A stretch of DNA of 64,000 nt from Tautonia rosea (GCF_012958305.1 NZ_JABBYO010000009.1:1-64000); one strand, 5' to 3'. Shown: positions 17,866 to 26,624, counted from the stretch's first letter. Numbers and translations: made by a program. Notes: generated by a model from the sequence alone, not told the origin.

Positions 17866-19071
17866 TCACGCGATGGGCAATTCGCCCAGGACCAGACGAT
17901 CGACGAAGAGGCCGATTCCCGCGAGTTCCTCTCTGACAAGGTCGCCGATCGGGCCGACGACGTCCCCGACGCTGGCATCGGATGTCAGGGCCACACGAAC
18001 CGAACTACACCAGGGATCATCGAGCGGACGGCCGATCCGACTGCAGAGCCAAACGGTGACCTCCTCGACCGGCTCGATCCTGGCGTGGACCATGGCCGCG
18101 ATCCGGTGGGCCAGCAGGTGATAGATCTTTCCGACGTGGCAGGTCGGATTTTTGCCGGCGGCCGCTTCCAGGGTCATGGGGCGGCTGAGACTGATCAGGC
18201 CGTTGACGCGGTTGCCGCGGCCGACCTCGCCGCCATCACCACACTCGGCCGACGTACCGAGCACCGTAAGATACATCCCCTCGACACCTCGGCCGGGGAC
18301 ATCGAGCGCGTTGATTCGGACCTCGACTCCATCGATCTCCTTGAGCTGACCAGTCAGGTACGCGTGCAAGTCTGCCTCAAGGGCTGCCTTGCGCCTGAAG
18401 TAGGCAGTCTCGTCAGCAACAAATCGATCAACGAACGCGACGGCGACGGTCAGCTCCAGCGTCCGGTCGCGGCGGACACCCATGACCTTCACATCCTCAC
18501 CGGCCTCAGGCCAACGATGCTTGGTGACGGGGTCGTTCAGCCACTGTTCGGTTTCCAGCACGAGCCGCTCGGTCTCGGAGAGTGGGGCGAATCCGACGCC
18601 GACCGAGGTGTCATTGGCCGAGGGGCGTGCGTCCTGGAACAGCCCCCGAAGCTCGGCGGAGCCCGGCTGGAGCTCGACCTGATACGAGACGTGGCGGCTG
18701 GGATCGACGAAGCGGAGGTGCTTGCCGATCCAATCCTGGGCTGTTGCAACGGCCAGGTCGTTGACCGGGAGCGGTTGGCCGTTCCAGGTCTTGACGGCAC
18801 GGTCACCAAGGACGATCCGCATCGGCTCCTCAACGGTTCCTCCACCAGGCCTCGGCGTCGTTTGCCCAGCGATCAGCAAGCCCTTATCGACATTGTGGTG
18901 CAGGACCCGTCCCGATGCCTCGCGGTACAACCGGCAAAGCGCGACGGAGACGGACTCCATCACGTGGTCGCAGATCGAGTCGGGATGGCCAAGCCCCTTG
19001 CGCTCGACGAACTCGGCCGAGCGCCGGGGTGTGGGAGGATCGAATGACTGCTCAACACGGATGTCATCCAT
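17866..19071 (-). CDS. metK: Archaeal-type S-adenosylmethionine synthetase
   Basis: 401 residues. The sequence follows the archaeal-type (COG1812) AdoMet synthetase rather than the common bacterial MetK: FVERKGLGHPDSICDHVMES near residue 20, HHNVDKGLLIAGQ near 58, NDTSVGVGFAPLSETE near 150, and GNRVNGLISLSRPMTLEAAA near 285. It condenses ATP and methionine to AdoMet. The archaeal-type enzyme is scattered in bacteria and suggests transfer; whether a bacterial MetK exists elsewhere in this genome cannot be seen. The gene is followed convergently by the WD40 gene and lies upstream, on the same strand, of nothing obviously linked; PEP synthase is the next gene 5'. Confidence 0.9.
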   Translation of the reverse strand: MDDIRVEQSFDPPTPRRSAEFVERKGLGHPDSICDHVMESVSVALCRLYREASGRVLHHNVDKGLLIAGQTTPRPGGGTVEEPMRIVLGDRAVKTWNGQPLPVNDLAVATAQDWIGKHLRFVDPSRHVSYQVELQPGSAELRGLFQDARPSANDTSVGVGFAPLSETERLVLETEQWLNDPVTKHRWPEAGEDVKVMGVRRDRTLELTVAVAFVDRFVADETAYFRRKAALEADLHAYLTGQLKEIDGVEVRINALDVPGRGVEGMYLTVLGTSAECGDGGEVGRGNRVNGLISLSRPMTLEAAAGKNPTCHVGKIYHLLAHRIAAMVHARIEPVEEVTVWLCSRIGRPLDDPWCSSVRVALTSDASVGDVVGPIGDLVREELAGIGLFVDRLVLGELPIA

Positions 19072-19210
19072 CGTCAGGAAGCTCCCTCAGGATGGATGGC
19101 TCCTTCGCCTGACCGGTGCGAGCGGGGCCATCCTCGTTCCTTGGTCTCGATCAAGGGCGCGTCTCCAGCGGTCGCGCGGAGGGATCAGCGACCAGGACGA
19201 TTGTGCCGCC

Positions 19211-21664
19211 TCAGGTCGCGCTGATCGCCGGGATCGGAGACGAGGCGGCCCGATCGGCCTGGGATGCCTCGGCCTCCAGGATGGTGACAGTGGTTTTCAG
19301 GACCGCATCAGGATTGAGTGAGATACTGTCGATTCCTTGATCGACGAGAAAGCGGGCGAATTCCGGGTAGTCGCTCGGGGCCTGGCCGCAAATCCCGATC
19401 TTCCGCCCTCGATCGCGAGCCGCCCGAATCACCCGGGCGATCATCGTCATGACCGCCTCGTCACGCTCGTCAAAGAGGTGGGCGACGATTTCGGAGTCGC
19501 GGTCAACGCCGAGGGTGAGCTGAGTCAAATCGTTCGAGCCGATAGAGAAGCCGTCGAAGATCTCGGCGAATTGTTCGGCCAGGATGACGTTGCTGGGGAT
19601 CTCGCACATGACATAGACCTCCAGCCCTTGCTCGCCCTGAACCAGCCCATGCCGGGCGAGCTCGGCGATGACCTTGCGTCCCTCTTCCACCGTCCGGCAG
19701 AAGGGGATCATGAGCTTCAGATTCGTCAGGCCCATCTCGTCCCGGACCTTCCTCATGGCCCGACATTCCAGAGCAAACCCGTCCCGATAGCGAGGATCAT
19801 AGTATCGCGACGCGCCCCGGAACCCGAGCATCGGGTTCTCCTCGTGAGGCTCGTACGCCCTGCCCCCAATCAGGTCGGCATACTCATTGGTCTTGAAGTC
19901 ACTGAGTCGAACGATCACATCCTTTGGGTAGAACGCGGAGGCGATCATCGCCACCCCCTGCGCCAGCCGATCGACGAAGAACCTGGGCTTCTCGTCGTAC
20001 CCGGCGGTCAGGCGGTCGATCTGAGTCTTCACGTCCGGCTCTTGCCAGTCGTATTCCAGCAGGGCGACGGGGTGAACCTTGATGGCATTGGCGATGATGA
20101 ACTCCAGCCGGGCCAGTCCCACACCGTCATTGGGGATCATCGAGAGCCGGAAGGCTTCTTCGGGGTTTCCCACGTTCATCATGACCTTGGTGCGGGGTCG
20201 TTTGAGTTCCTCCAGATCAATGTGACGGACCTCGAAAGGCAGGAGCCCCTCGAAGACGCGCCCGACCTCACCCTCGGCGCAGGAGACCGTCACCTCCTGG
20301 CCGTCGCGGACCATTTTCGTACCATTGCTCGTGCCGACGATCGCAGGCAGGCCCAGCTCGCGGCTGACGATCGCCGCGTGGCAGGTCCGGCCGCCCCGAT
20401 TGGTCACAATGGCGGCGGCCTTTTTCATGGTCGGTTCCCAGTCCGGGTCGGTCTTGTCGGTGACCAGGACTTCTCCGTCTCGGAATTCGTGGAGCTGGTG
20501 AGCATCCTTGACCACTCGGGCCGGCCCCTGGCCGATCTTCTCGCCAACACTGCGGCCGGTGGCGAGAATGTGCCCCTGTAGTTTCAGGTGATAGACCTCA
20601 AGCGCATCGGTTTGTTTCTGCGACTGGACCGTTTCGGGACGGGCCTGAACGATGAACAACTCGCCGGTGCGGCCATCCTTGGCCCACTCCATGTCCATCG
20701 GCGTCGGCCGGCCTCGTTTGGCCGAGTAGTGGTCCTCGATGATGCAGGCCCAGCGCGCCAGGGTGAGGATGTCGTCGTCGTCGATGGAGAACCGGCCTCG
20801 GTCGTCGGGAGGCACGGGAACGTTTCGAGTCATCCGAGTGCCGCCAACGTCGTAGATGAGCTTGAACTCCTTTGAGCCGAGCGTCTTTTGCAGGATCGGC
20901 CGGCATCCCTGCTTGAGCGTGGGCTTGAAGACATAGAACTCGTCGGGATTAATCGAGCCCTGAACTACGTTTTCGCCCAGGCCGTAGGCGGCGTTGATGA
21001 GGACGGCGTCGGGGAAGCCGGTCTCGGTATCGATGGAGAACATCACACCGGAGGCGGCCAGATCGGCCCGGACCATGCGTTGCACGCCCACCGAGAGCGC
21101 CACGTCCTTGTCGGCGTAGCCCTTGTCGACCCGATAGGAGATGGCCCGGTCGGTGTAGAGCGAGGCGAAGCAGCGCTTGCAGGCATCAAGCAGGGCACGG
21201 TGGCCCTGGACGTTGAGGAAGGTTTCCTGCTGGCCGGCAAAGCTGGCGTCTGGCAGGTCCTCGGCCGTGGCACTGCTGCGGACGGCCACGTCCGGTAGGC
21301 TTCCGGGAGGGTCGGCCAACCGGTCGTAGGAGGCGATCAACGCCTGCTCCAGGTCTTCGGGAAGGTCGGCCGCGAGGATGGCGTGGCGGATGGCATGGCC
21401 TCGGCGTCTAAGGTCCTCCAGGTTGCCGGTGTCCAGGCCGTGAAGAAACTCGGAGATTCGGTCCTTGAGCCGGCCGTGTGTCAGGAAGGTGCGATAGGCC
21501 TCGGCAGTCACCGCGAACCCGTCGGGAATCCGCACTCCCAGGGGAACCAGCGCCCGGTACATCTCGCCGAGCGACGCATTCTTGCCACCGACAAGGGGGA
21601 CGTCGTCGATCCCCAACTCCCCGAACCAGCGAATCTGAGGATGCCGATCCGTGTCGTGAGCCAT
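19211..21664 (-). CDS. ppsA: Phosphoenolpyruvate synthase
   Basis: 817 residues from the ATG at 21664, with AGGAGG 7 nt upstream (a longer frame to 21760 has no ribosome site). Domains: N-terminal PEP/pyruvate-binding ATP-grasp (RWFGELGIDDVPLVGGKNAS at the start, SSATAEDLPDASFAGQQETF near 130), the mobile phospho-His domain (GGRTCHAAIVSRELGLPA near 430), and the C-terminal PEP-utilising TIM barrel (SIGSNDLTQLTLGVDRDS, catalytic Cys in KIGICGQAPSDYPEF). It makes PEP from pyruvate and ATP for gluconeogenesis. The context with pyruvate-producing malic enzyme and 2-oxoacid oxidoreductase fits a C3/C4 node of the same metabolic block. Confidence 0.95.
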   Translation of the reverse strand: MAHDTDRHPQIRWFGELGIDDVPLVGGKNASLGEMYRALVPLGVRIPDGFAVTAEAYRTFLTHGRLKDRISEFLHGLDTGNLEDLRRRGHAIRHAILAADLPEDLEQALIASYDRLADPPGSLPDVAVRSSATAEDLPDASFAGQQETFLNVQGHRALLDACKRCFASLYTDRAISYRVDKGYADKDVALSVGVQRMVRADLAASGVMFSIDTETGFPDAVLINAAYGLGENVVQGSINPDEFYVFKPTLKQGCRPILQKTLGSKEFKLIYDVGGTRMTRNVPVPPDDRGRFSIDDDDILTLARWACIIEDHYSAKRGRPTPMDMEWAKDGRTGELFIVQARPETVQSQKQTDALEVYHLKLQGHILATGRSVGEKIGQGPARVVKDAHQLHEFRDGEVLVTDKTDPDWEPTMKKAAAIVTNRGGRTCHAAIVSRELGLPAIVGTSNGTKMVRDGQEVTVSCAEGEVGRVFEGLLPFEVRHIDLEELKRPRTKVMMNVGNPEEAFRLSMIPNDGVGLARLEFIIANAIKVHPVALLEYDWQEPDVKTQIDRLTAGYDEKPRFFVDRLAQGVAMIASAFYPKDVIVRLSDFKTNEYADLIGGRAYEPHEENPMLGFRGASRYYDPRYRDGFALECRAMRKVRDEMGLTNLKLMIPFCRTVEEGRKVIAELARHGLVQGEQGLEVYVMCEIPSNVILAEQFAEIFDGFSIGSNDLTQLTLGVDRDSEIVAHLFDERDEAVMTMIARVIRAARDRGRKIGICGQAPSDYPEFARFLVDQGIDSISLNPDAVLKTTVTILEAEASQADRAASSPIPAISAT

Positions 21665-21868
21665 CGGGAACCTCCTGCAACGAATCCGTGCCGATCTGGG
21701 GAAAGGCTGGGGCGGCGGCCTCGTGTGCCTTGACCGAAGCCTCGGCCATCGCGGGGCCATCGACCCAGCGAGCGTTTGAGGAGCGCATGAGTCGATCTAA
21801 CGGCTTGCAGGCGAGCGAGACCTGCAGCCGAGGCGAGCAGACATCAAGGACGGGGTCCACCCTTCCGA

Positions 21869-22099
21869 TCAGGGCAAGTCCCCATGACGGGCAACCTCGC
21901 CGCCCCGACGATCGACCTCGTCAGCGGGTTCAGCGGTGAGGGTTTGGTTGGGATAAATGGTCACACGCTCATGGGCCAACTCAAGGGCCTCCTCGGCGTC
22001 GTCGACATCAAACTCGGCGACCCGCATGGAATAGGGAATTCCCTGTTTCTCCGGCTGATTTTCGTCATTGTAGCCGTGGCGGTAGATGTAGTACCTCAT
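21869..22099 (-). CDS. Small conserved-type protein, 76 residues
   Basis: 76 residues from the ATG at 22099, with AAGGAGG 6 nt upstream; longer frames starting at 22264 run through a terminator-like hairpin. It begins MRYYIYRHGYNDENQPEKQG and continues with an acidic helix (AEFDVDDAEEALELAHERV), then a hydrophilic tail. No family is recognised. It is preceded by a leader with its own promoter and terminator (22201-22315), so it may be under transcription attenuation. It lies 204 bp upstream of the ppsA start on the same strand. Confidence 0.65.
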   Translation of the reverse strand: MRYYIYRHGYNDENQPEKQGIPYSMRVAEFDVDDAEEALELAHERVTIYPNQTLTAEPADEVDRRGGEVARHGDLP

Positions 22100-22200
22100 C
22101 GCTCGCCTCCTTCCGATCGGGGTAAGGACCCCGCTCTGGGATTCCTGATCCTCCCGAGACCGTTTCCACCGCGTGCAGCAGGCTCCTTCGTGCAACCTCG

Positions 22201-22245
22201 AAACAAAACAACCCCGCGAGGGCGAAATTCGTCGCCCGGCGGGGC
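22201..22245 (-). terminator. Intrinsic terminator in leader of the 76-residue gene
   Basis: On the minus strand CCCCGC..GGGCGA-CGAATT-TCGCCC..GCGGGG followed by TTGTTTTGTTT (22211 down to 22201). Twelve near-contiguous base pairs and a T-rich tail. It lies about 100 nt upstream of the start at 22099, which is a position for attenuation rather than for ending a known gene. Confidence 0.65.
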
Positions 22246-22280
22246 CGCCATAGCCGAGGGCCACCCATCGTGAGCGACCT
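22201..22280 (-). ncRNA. Candidate small RNA or attenuator leader A
   Basis: Predicted transcript of about 80 nt from the promoter at 22287-22315 to the terminator at 22201-22245. No homology to a known RNA is claimed. It contains GGCGGCCCCG just before and within the terminator stem. It could be a free sRNA or a leader controlling the 76-residue gene. Confidence 0.4.
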
Positions 22281-22286
22281 CTCTCA

Positions 22287-22315
22287 ATCCTAGCGGGGCC
22301 GAATCAGGTCGGCAA
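22287..22315 (-). promoter_or_regulatory. Sigma70-like promoter of candidate RNA A
   Basis: Minus strand TTGCCG (22315-22310), 17-nt spacer, TAGGAT (22292-22287). Expected start near 22280. Confidence 0.45.
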
Positions 22316-22442
22316 GCACTTCTTGATCTTTTATGATCTCCAACGCGAGGGGAATCAGGGTGATGCTTCGCCAACGTTCGGCGAGATCCGGCCGGGATTG
22401 CCCTTCCGGAATCTGATTGCGGTGAATTTCGATTGAATTCCA

Positions 22443-22471
22443 TTGACGACGTCCAGGGAGATTCGTTAAGT
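22443..22471 (+). promoter_or_regulatory. Possible sigma70-like promoter of candidate RNA B
   Basis: TTGACG (22443-22448), 17-nt spacer, TTAAGT (22466-22471). The -35 is strong and the -10 is weak. Expected start near 22478. Confidence 0.4.
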
Positions 22472-22477
22472 CTGGAA

Positions 22478-22558
22478 GTGTCGATCGCTCGTGAGGGGCG
22501 AGTCGTCACGGCAAGGGGAGCCCCGCTCCGCGATTGATCGCGGATGCGGGTTTTTTTT
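22478..22558 (+). ncRNA. Candidate small RNA or attenuator leader B
   Basis: About 81 nt ending in the strong terminator at 22522-22558. An upstream hairpin CTCG/CGAG (around 22488-22502) and GGGGAGCCCC precede the terminator stem. No protein gene lies upstream on this strand, so the terminator needs a non-coding transcript to act on. The 72-residue gene starts 230 nt further on. Confidence 0.45.
22522..22558 (+). terminator. Strong orphan intrinsic terminator
   Basis: CCCGC-TCCGCGA-TTGA-TCGCGGA-T-GCGGG followed by eight T (22551-22558): twelve base pairs with one bulge. It is among the clearest terminators in the window and has no coding gene upstream on its strand. Confidence 0.85.
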
Positions 22559-22787
22559 GTTGGCCCCCCGTCACCGTGCCACGTTCGGCCCGACAGACTT
22601 CTCATCGAGCCTCGACACACTTGTGAACGAAGCCAGGCGATCCTCGATGTGTGGAAGGTGATGGCCACCCCTTTGACAGGATCAATCGACAGGGCCAATG
22701 CGTCATTACCTCTCCCAAGACCGGGACACATGCTGAGTTTGAACGAGAAGGGCACCCGTGGTCCGGTGAAAACCGGAGGAGGCTCCC

Positions 22788-23006
22788 ATGACCAGGAAAG
22801 GCAAATTCACGTTCACAAATCTACTTCCCAAGCCGTTCCGGATTGGAGGGAGGCAAGGTAAGCCCCAGGCCTCCGATCGGACTGTGGCTGAGCAAACCCG
22901 CGAGATCGCCGAGAACGAGCAAGCGCGCGGTTCGGTGCCGTCTCAGCGTGAACGGATGGTCGACATCGGACGCGGTGGCCAGCAAGCTGGGCGACAGGGT
23001 GAATGA
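22788..23006 (+). CDS. Small hydrophilic conserved-type protein, 72 residues
   Basis: 72 residues; GGAGGAGG lies 6 nt before the ATG. Begins MTRKGKFTFTNLLPKPFRIG, then a hydrophilic, Gln/Arg/Glu-rich tail (DRTVAEQTREIAENEQARG, IGRGGQQAGRQGE). It looks like a basic, partly disordered protein, perhaps RNA- or ribosome-associated, but this is a guess from composition. Followed 182 bp later by the CBS gene. Preceded by candidate RNA B. Confidence 0.6.
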   Translation: MTRKGKFTFTNLLPKPFRIGGRQGKPQASDRTVAEQTREIAENEQARGSVPSQRERMVDIGRGGQQAGRQGE

Positions 23007-23187
23007 TCTCCCATAGCCAGGTGATGGTCCGGCCGTCGCGGACCGTTGCCTGTGCAAGGGCAGCGTGACGATCCCGATTTCGTCACCTATCCAAAAGCGT
23101 CCTGATCGGGACAGTCGCGCGCTGGGTTCTGCGGCCTTCGGAGTGATCGTTTCCTGCAATGCTGGCTTGAGACGGAGGGTGAGCACC

Positions 23188-23610
23188 ATGTCGGTAGGAA
23201 GGATCTGCACACGGGTTGTCGAGCTGGCCGACCCTGACGAGTCTGTTCGTTCCGTCGCCACGAGAATGGTTGGGCGCGGGGTCGGCACGCTCGTCGTCAC
23301 CAATGCGGCCAGGCATCCGATCGGCCTGGTTACGGATCGTGATCTTGTCGCCCGAGTGCTGGCCGAGGGGAAGTCGGGGGACGAGACGACCGTGCTCGAG
23401 GTCATGACCAGGGCCCCGTCCACGGTTGACGAGGAGACTCCGATCGAGCGAGCCCTCGAACTGATGCGAAGCCACGCCATCCGACGCCTTCCGGTGGTGG
23501 GGGGCGATGGCGTTCTGATCGGACTGGTCAGCCTGGATGACATTCTCAGTTTGCTGGCCGAGGAGTTTCGGAACATCGGCACGCTGATCGAAAAGGAAAT
23601 GCCGAAGTAA
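23188..23610 (+). CDS. Tandem CBS-domain protein
   Basis: 140 residues from the ATG at 23188 (GGAGG about 9 nt upstream); longer frames have no ribosome site. Two CBS motifs span the protein: residues about 8-60 (ELADPDESVRSVATRMV, PIGLVTDRDLVARVL) and about 75-130 (STVDEETPIERALELM, LIGLVSLDDILSLLAEE). Such stand-alone pairs usually bind adenine nucleotides or AdoMet and sense energy state. It lies 146 bp before malic enzyme and may report on, or modulate, this metabolic block. Confidence 0.88.
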   Translation: MSVGRICTRVVELADPDESVRSVATRMVGRGVGTLVVTNAARHPIGLVTDRDLVARVLAEGKSGDETTVLEVMTRAPSTVDEETPIERALELMRSHAIRRLPVVGGDGVLIGLVSLDDILSLLAEEFRNIGTLIEKEMPK

Positions 23611-23755
23611 CGCGACGCGTGCCAGCGGAGATTTGGTCGCAGACGATCGATCCCGGCCTGAGGCACCTGAAATGGCAAGCGAGCCCGCGTTTGCCTCGGC
23701 CCTCCACTTCGGCCCGTCGCTGTTGACCTGAGTTGATCGGAAAGGAGGTCCACCA

Positions 23756-25123
23756 ATGGCCGAGGTGAAGCGTCGGACAGACGATCCCAGGAGTGAGGCG
23801 GTGCGGCTCCACGCCCGCCACCGAGGAACGGTCCAGATGATGCCGAAGTGCCCGATCCGGGGGTTCGGCGACTTTGCGATCTGGTACACACCTGGCGTGG
23901 CTGCTTCGTGCCTCGCGATTGCCTCCGATCCCGATCGCGTGTTCGAGCAGACGAATCGCGGAAACACCGTGGCGATCGTCTCAGACGGATCGCGAGTCCT
24001 CGGACTCGGCAACATCGGCCCGGCCGCGGGGTTGCCGGTCATGGAAGGCAAGGCCTTGCTGTTCAAGTACCTTGGAGGGGTCGACGCGGTGCCCCTCTGT
24101 CTCTCGGTGGCTGATGCCGATACCCTGATCGAAGTGGTTCGCGCCTTGGAGCCGTCGTTCGGTGGAATCAACCTCGAGGACATTGCCCAGCCGAAGTGCT
24201 TCCGAATCCTGGACACACTCCGCGACGCGATGGACATTCCGGTCTGGCACGACGATCAGCAGGGGACGGCAACGGCGCTCCTCGCCGGGCTGACGAACGC
24301 CCTGGAGGTCGTCGGCAAGCCGGTTGCGGGCCTCAAGGTCGCGATGATCGGCATGGGAGCGGCCAACGTCGCGACCTATCGGCTTCTGACGGCCTGGGGG
24401 CTCGACCCTTCGGGAGTGATCGCCTGCGACTCGACCGGGATCCTCCACCCAGGTCGATCCGACATCGAGGCCCGCTGTTCCGAGTTCGTTGACAAGTGGC
24501 GTATCTGCCGGGAGTCGAACGCCGAGGGGGTCGTTGGAGGCATTGCCGAGGCGATGCGAGGGGCGGACGTTTGCATCGCCTTTGCAGCACCGGGGCCCGA
24601 GGTGATTCGGCCCGAGTGGGTGCAGTCGATGGCTCATGACGCAGTTGTCTTCGCCTGTGCCAATCCGGTCCCGGAGATCTGGCCCGACGAGGCGAAACGG
24701 GCGGGAGCACGCGTTGTCGCAACCGGGAGGAGCGACTTCCCCAATCAGGTCAACAACTCCCTCGTCTTCCCCGGTCTCTTTCGAGGGGTTCTTGACGTCC
24801 GGGCCCGGTGCATCAGCAACGAGATGGCGATCGCCGCGGCGGAGACCTTGGCCCGATGCGGCCAGTCGAGGGGTCTTTCTCCTGGGGCGATTGTCCCCCG
24901 GATGGACGATCCGGAGCTTGCCCCCAAAATCGCTGCCGCGGTTGCCGCGGTCGCCGTTGAGCAAGGACTGGCGCGAAACCCCATTGCCGCAGAGCAAGTC
25001 GAACGGCAAGCGACCGAGCGAATCCGACGCACCCGAGCGGCGGCCGAAATGATCACGAGCGATCGCGTGCTCTCCGAACCGATCGGCACCGATCCGGACG
25101 AGCCGGACGGCGCCTCATCATGA
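23756..25123 (+). CDS. NAD(P)-dependent malic enzyme
   Basis: 455 residues with GGAGG before the start. Malic-domain motifs: FAIWYTPGVAASC, LGLGNIGPAAGLPVMEGK (catalytic Lys in EGKA), GINLEDIAQPKCF, PVWHDDQQGTATALLAGL; the NAD-binding domain begins KVAMIGMGAANVATYRLL near residue 205. It oxidatively decarboxylates malate to pyruvate and CO2. There is no phosphotransacetylase-like extension, so it is the short form. Pyruvate made here can feed the PEP synthase (minus strand, upstream) or the 2-oxoacid oxidoreductase downstream. Confidence 0.95.
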   Translation: MAEVKRRTDDPRSEAVRLHARHRGTVQMMPKCPIRGFGDFAIWYTPGVAASCLAIASDPDRVFEQTNRGNTVAIVSDGSRVLGLGNIGPAAGLPVMEGKALLFKYLGGVDAVPLCLSVADADTLIEVVRALEPSFGGINLEDIAQPKCFRILDTLRDAMDIPVWHDDQQGTATALLAGLTNALEVVGKPVAGLKVAMIGMGAANVATYRLLTAWGLDPSGVIACDSTGILHPGRSDIEARCSEFVDKWRICRESNAEGVVGGIAEAMRGADVCIAFAAPGPEVIRPEWVQSMAHDAVVFACANPVPEIWPDEAKRAGARVVATGRSDFPNQVNNSLVFPGLFRGVLDVRARCISNEMAIAAAETLARCGQSRGLSPGAIVPRMDDPELAPKIAAAVAAVAVEQGLARNPIAAEQVERQATERIRRTRAAAEMITSDRVLSEPIGTDPDEPDGASS

Positions 25124-25328
25124 TTGGATGCCGCACCCAAAGGCCTCGGGACCATTCGCTTCGGAGGGCGATTGGGAATGATTGTGATGGCGAGCCGACA
25201 GAGATGCACATGTCGCCCTCATGGATTGACCGTGACGAACGCGATCCGATCCGACGCGACGCGATACGACCGCTTTGGCCAGATCGAGTTGAGTTCGAAT
25301 TCACCGCCCAGTGGGCACCGAGGCCGTG

Positions 25329-26624
25329 ATGACCATCGAACAGGAGCGTGCCAGACGGTATGCGGAGCGGCTTCTCGGCTTGCACACCGAGGGTGAGTGG
25401 CATCAGCGGCTTGAGCCGAAGATGGGATCTGCGGCGCCGAAGATCCGGAACAGCGCCCGGATGACGGATCGCGCGATCAATCGCCGTTGGGAAATCCTCG
25501 GATCGGGCGAAGAGGTCAGATCCGAACTGCTCGACGCTCGCTCGAACGAGCAACGAGAGCGCTACCGAAGGAACATCGAGAATTTCGTCGGTACGGTCAA
25601 GGTTCCGGTCGGCCTCGCAGGTCCCCTTCGCGTCAATGGCCTCTTCGCTCAGGGGGACTATTACATTCCGCTGGCGACCTCGGAGGCCGCGCTCGTTGCG
25701 TCGTACAGCCGGGGGGCTCAGGTGATCAGCGCGGCCGGCGGCTGTTCGGCAATGCTGCTCAACGAGGGGCTCACCCGCGCACCGGGATTCATTTTCCGAA
25801 ACCTCCAGGAGTGCGGCCGCTTCCTCGTCTGGGTGACAGGCCAGATGCAAGCCTTCCGCCAATGCGTCGAGGGCACGACGAGGCACGGCCGACTCATCGA
25901 CATGCGAATCACCGTTGAGGGGAACCACGTCTATCTGATCTTCGAGTACCTGACCGGGGACGCTTCGGGCCAGAACATCGCGACATTCGCCACCCAGGCG
26001 ATCCACGACTACATTCTTTCGCATTCCCCGATCCGACCACACCGATCCTACGTCGAGGCGAACCTTTCAGGAGACAAGAAGGCGTCGGCTCAGTCGTACC
26101 TTTTCGTCCGAGGCAAGAAGGTGACGGCGGAAGTGATCCTTCCTTCGTCTCTGGTCGAATCGCAACTCCGCACTGATCCCCGAGCGATTGTCGAGTGCTG
26201 GGGCATGGGAGCGATTGGGGGGGTGCTCACCGGGACGATCGGGGTCCAGGGTCACTTTGCCAACGGACTGGCTGCGCTCTACCTAGCTTGTGGCCAGGAT
26301 GTCGCCTGTGTAGCCGAGTCCGCGGTGGGTGTTTCTCGATTTGAGGTGACTCCGGAGGGTGCGCTTTACGGTTGTGTAACACTCCCGAACCTGATGGTGG
26401 GCACGATTGGAGGCGGGACCAACCTCCCGAGTCAGCGGGCCTGCCTGGAGCTCCTCGGGCTCTCGGGGGAGGGCCATGCTCACGCACTGGCCGAGGTCGC
26501 CGCGGGGCTCTGCCTGGCCGGCGAGCTCTCGATCACCGCGGCCATGGCCACCGGCACCTTTTCGAAGGCCCACCGGACCCTCGCTCGGGGAAAACGATCA
26601 CCGAGGATCATGGGGTTTGCTTGA
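25329..26624 (+). CDS. Hydroxymethylglutaryl-CoA reductase
   Basis: 431 residues from the ATG at 25329 (a GTG at 25311 is an alternative). HMG-CoA reductase motifs in order: IENFVGTVKVPVGLAGPL near residue 85, catalytic Glu region LATSEAALVASYSRGA near 115, Lys in EANLSGDKKAS near 240, Asp in YLACGQDVACVAES near 320, VGTIGGGTNLPSQRACLELL near 355, and a His in KAHRTLARGK near the C-terminus. It makes mevalonate from HMG-CoA. No other mevalonate-pathway gene is in the window. The motifs resemble class I (archaeal/eukaryal) enzymes more than class II. A promoter for the downstream cassette overlaps its stop codon. Confidence 0.9.
   Translation: MTIEQERARRYAERLLGLHTEGEWHQRLEPKMGSAAPKIRNSARMTDRAINRRWEILGSGEEVRSELLDARSNEQRERYRRNIENFVGTVKVPVGLAGPLRVNGLFAQGDYYIPLATSEAALVASYSRGAQVISAAGGCSAMLLNEGLTRAPGFIFRNLQECGRFLVWVTGQMQAFRQCVEGTTRHGRLIDMRITVEGNHVYLIFEYLTGDASGQNIATFATQAIHDYILSHSPIRPHRSYVEANLSGDKKASAQSYLFVRGKKVTAEVILPSSLVESQLRTDPRAIVECWGMGAIGGVLTGTIGVQGHFANGLAALYLACGQDVACVAESAVGVSRFEVTPEGALYGCVTLPNLMVGTIGGGTNLPSQRACLELLGLSGEGHAHALAEVAAGLCLAGELSITAAMATGTFSKAHRTLARGKRSPRIMGFA

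Larger units (their letters stand above)
22100..22787. other. Divergent non-coding region with two short terminated transcripts
   Basis: 688 bases without a supported protein gene. Two sigma70-like promoters point away from each other (minus 22287-22315, plus 22443-22471). Each is followed within about 80 nt by a strong intrinsic terminator (minus 22201-22245, plus 22522-22558) and, further on, by a small protein gene (76 aa minus, 72 aa plus). Detailed in separate entries. Confidence 0.6.

Noticed and set aside
17773..19047. 424-codon plus-strand open frame
   Set aside because: Antisense to the AdoMet synthetase.
19337..20581. 414-codon plus-strand open frame
   Set aside because: Antisense to PEP synthase, whose motifs are unambiguous.
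22544..22861. 105-codon plus-strand frame
   Set aside because: Starts inside the terminator stem and T-run; the real gene in the region begins at 22788 in another frame with a strong ribosome site.
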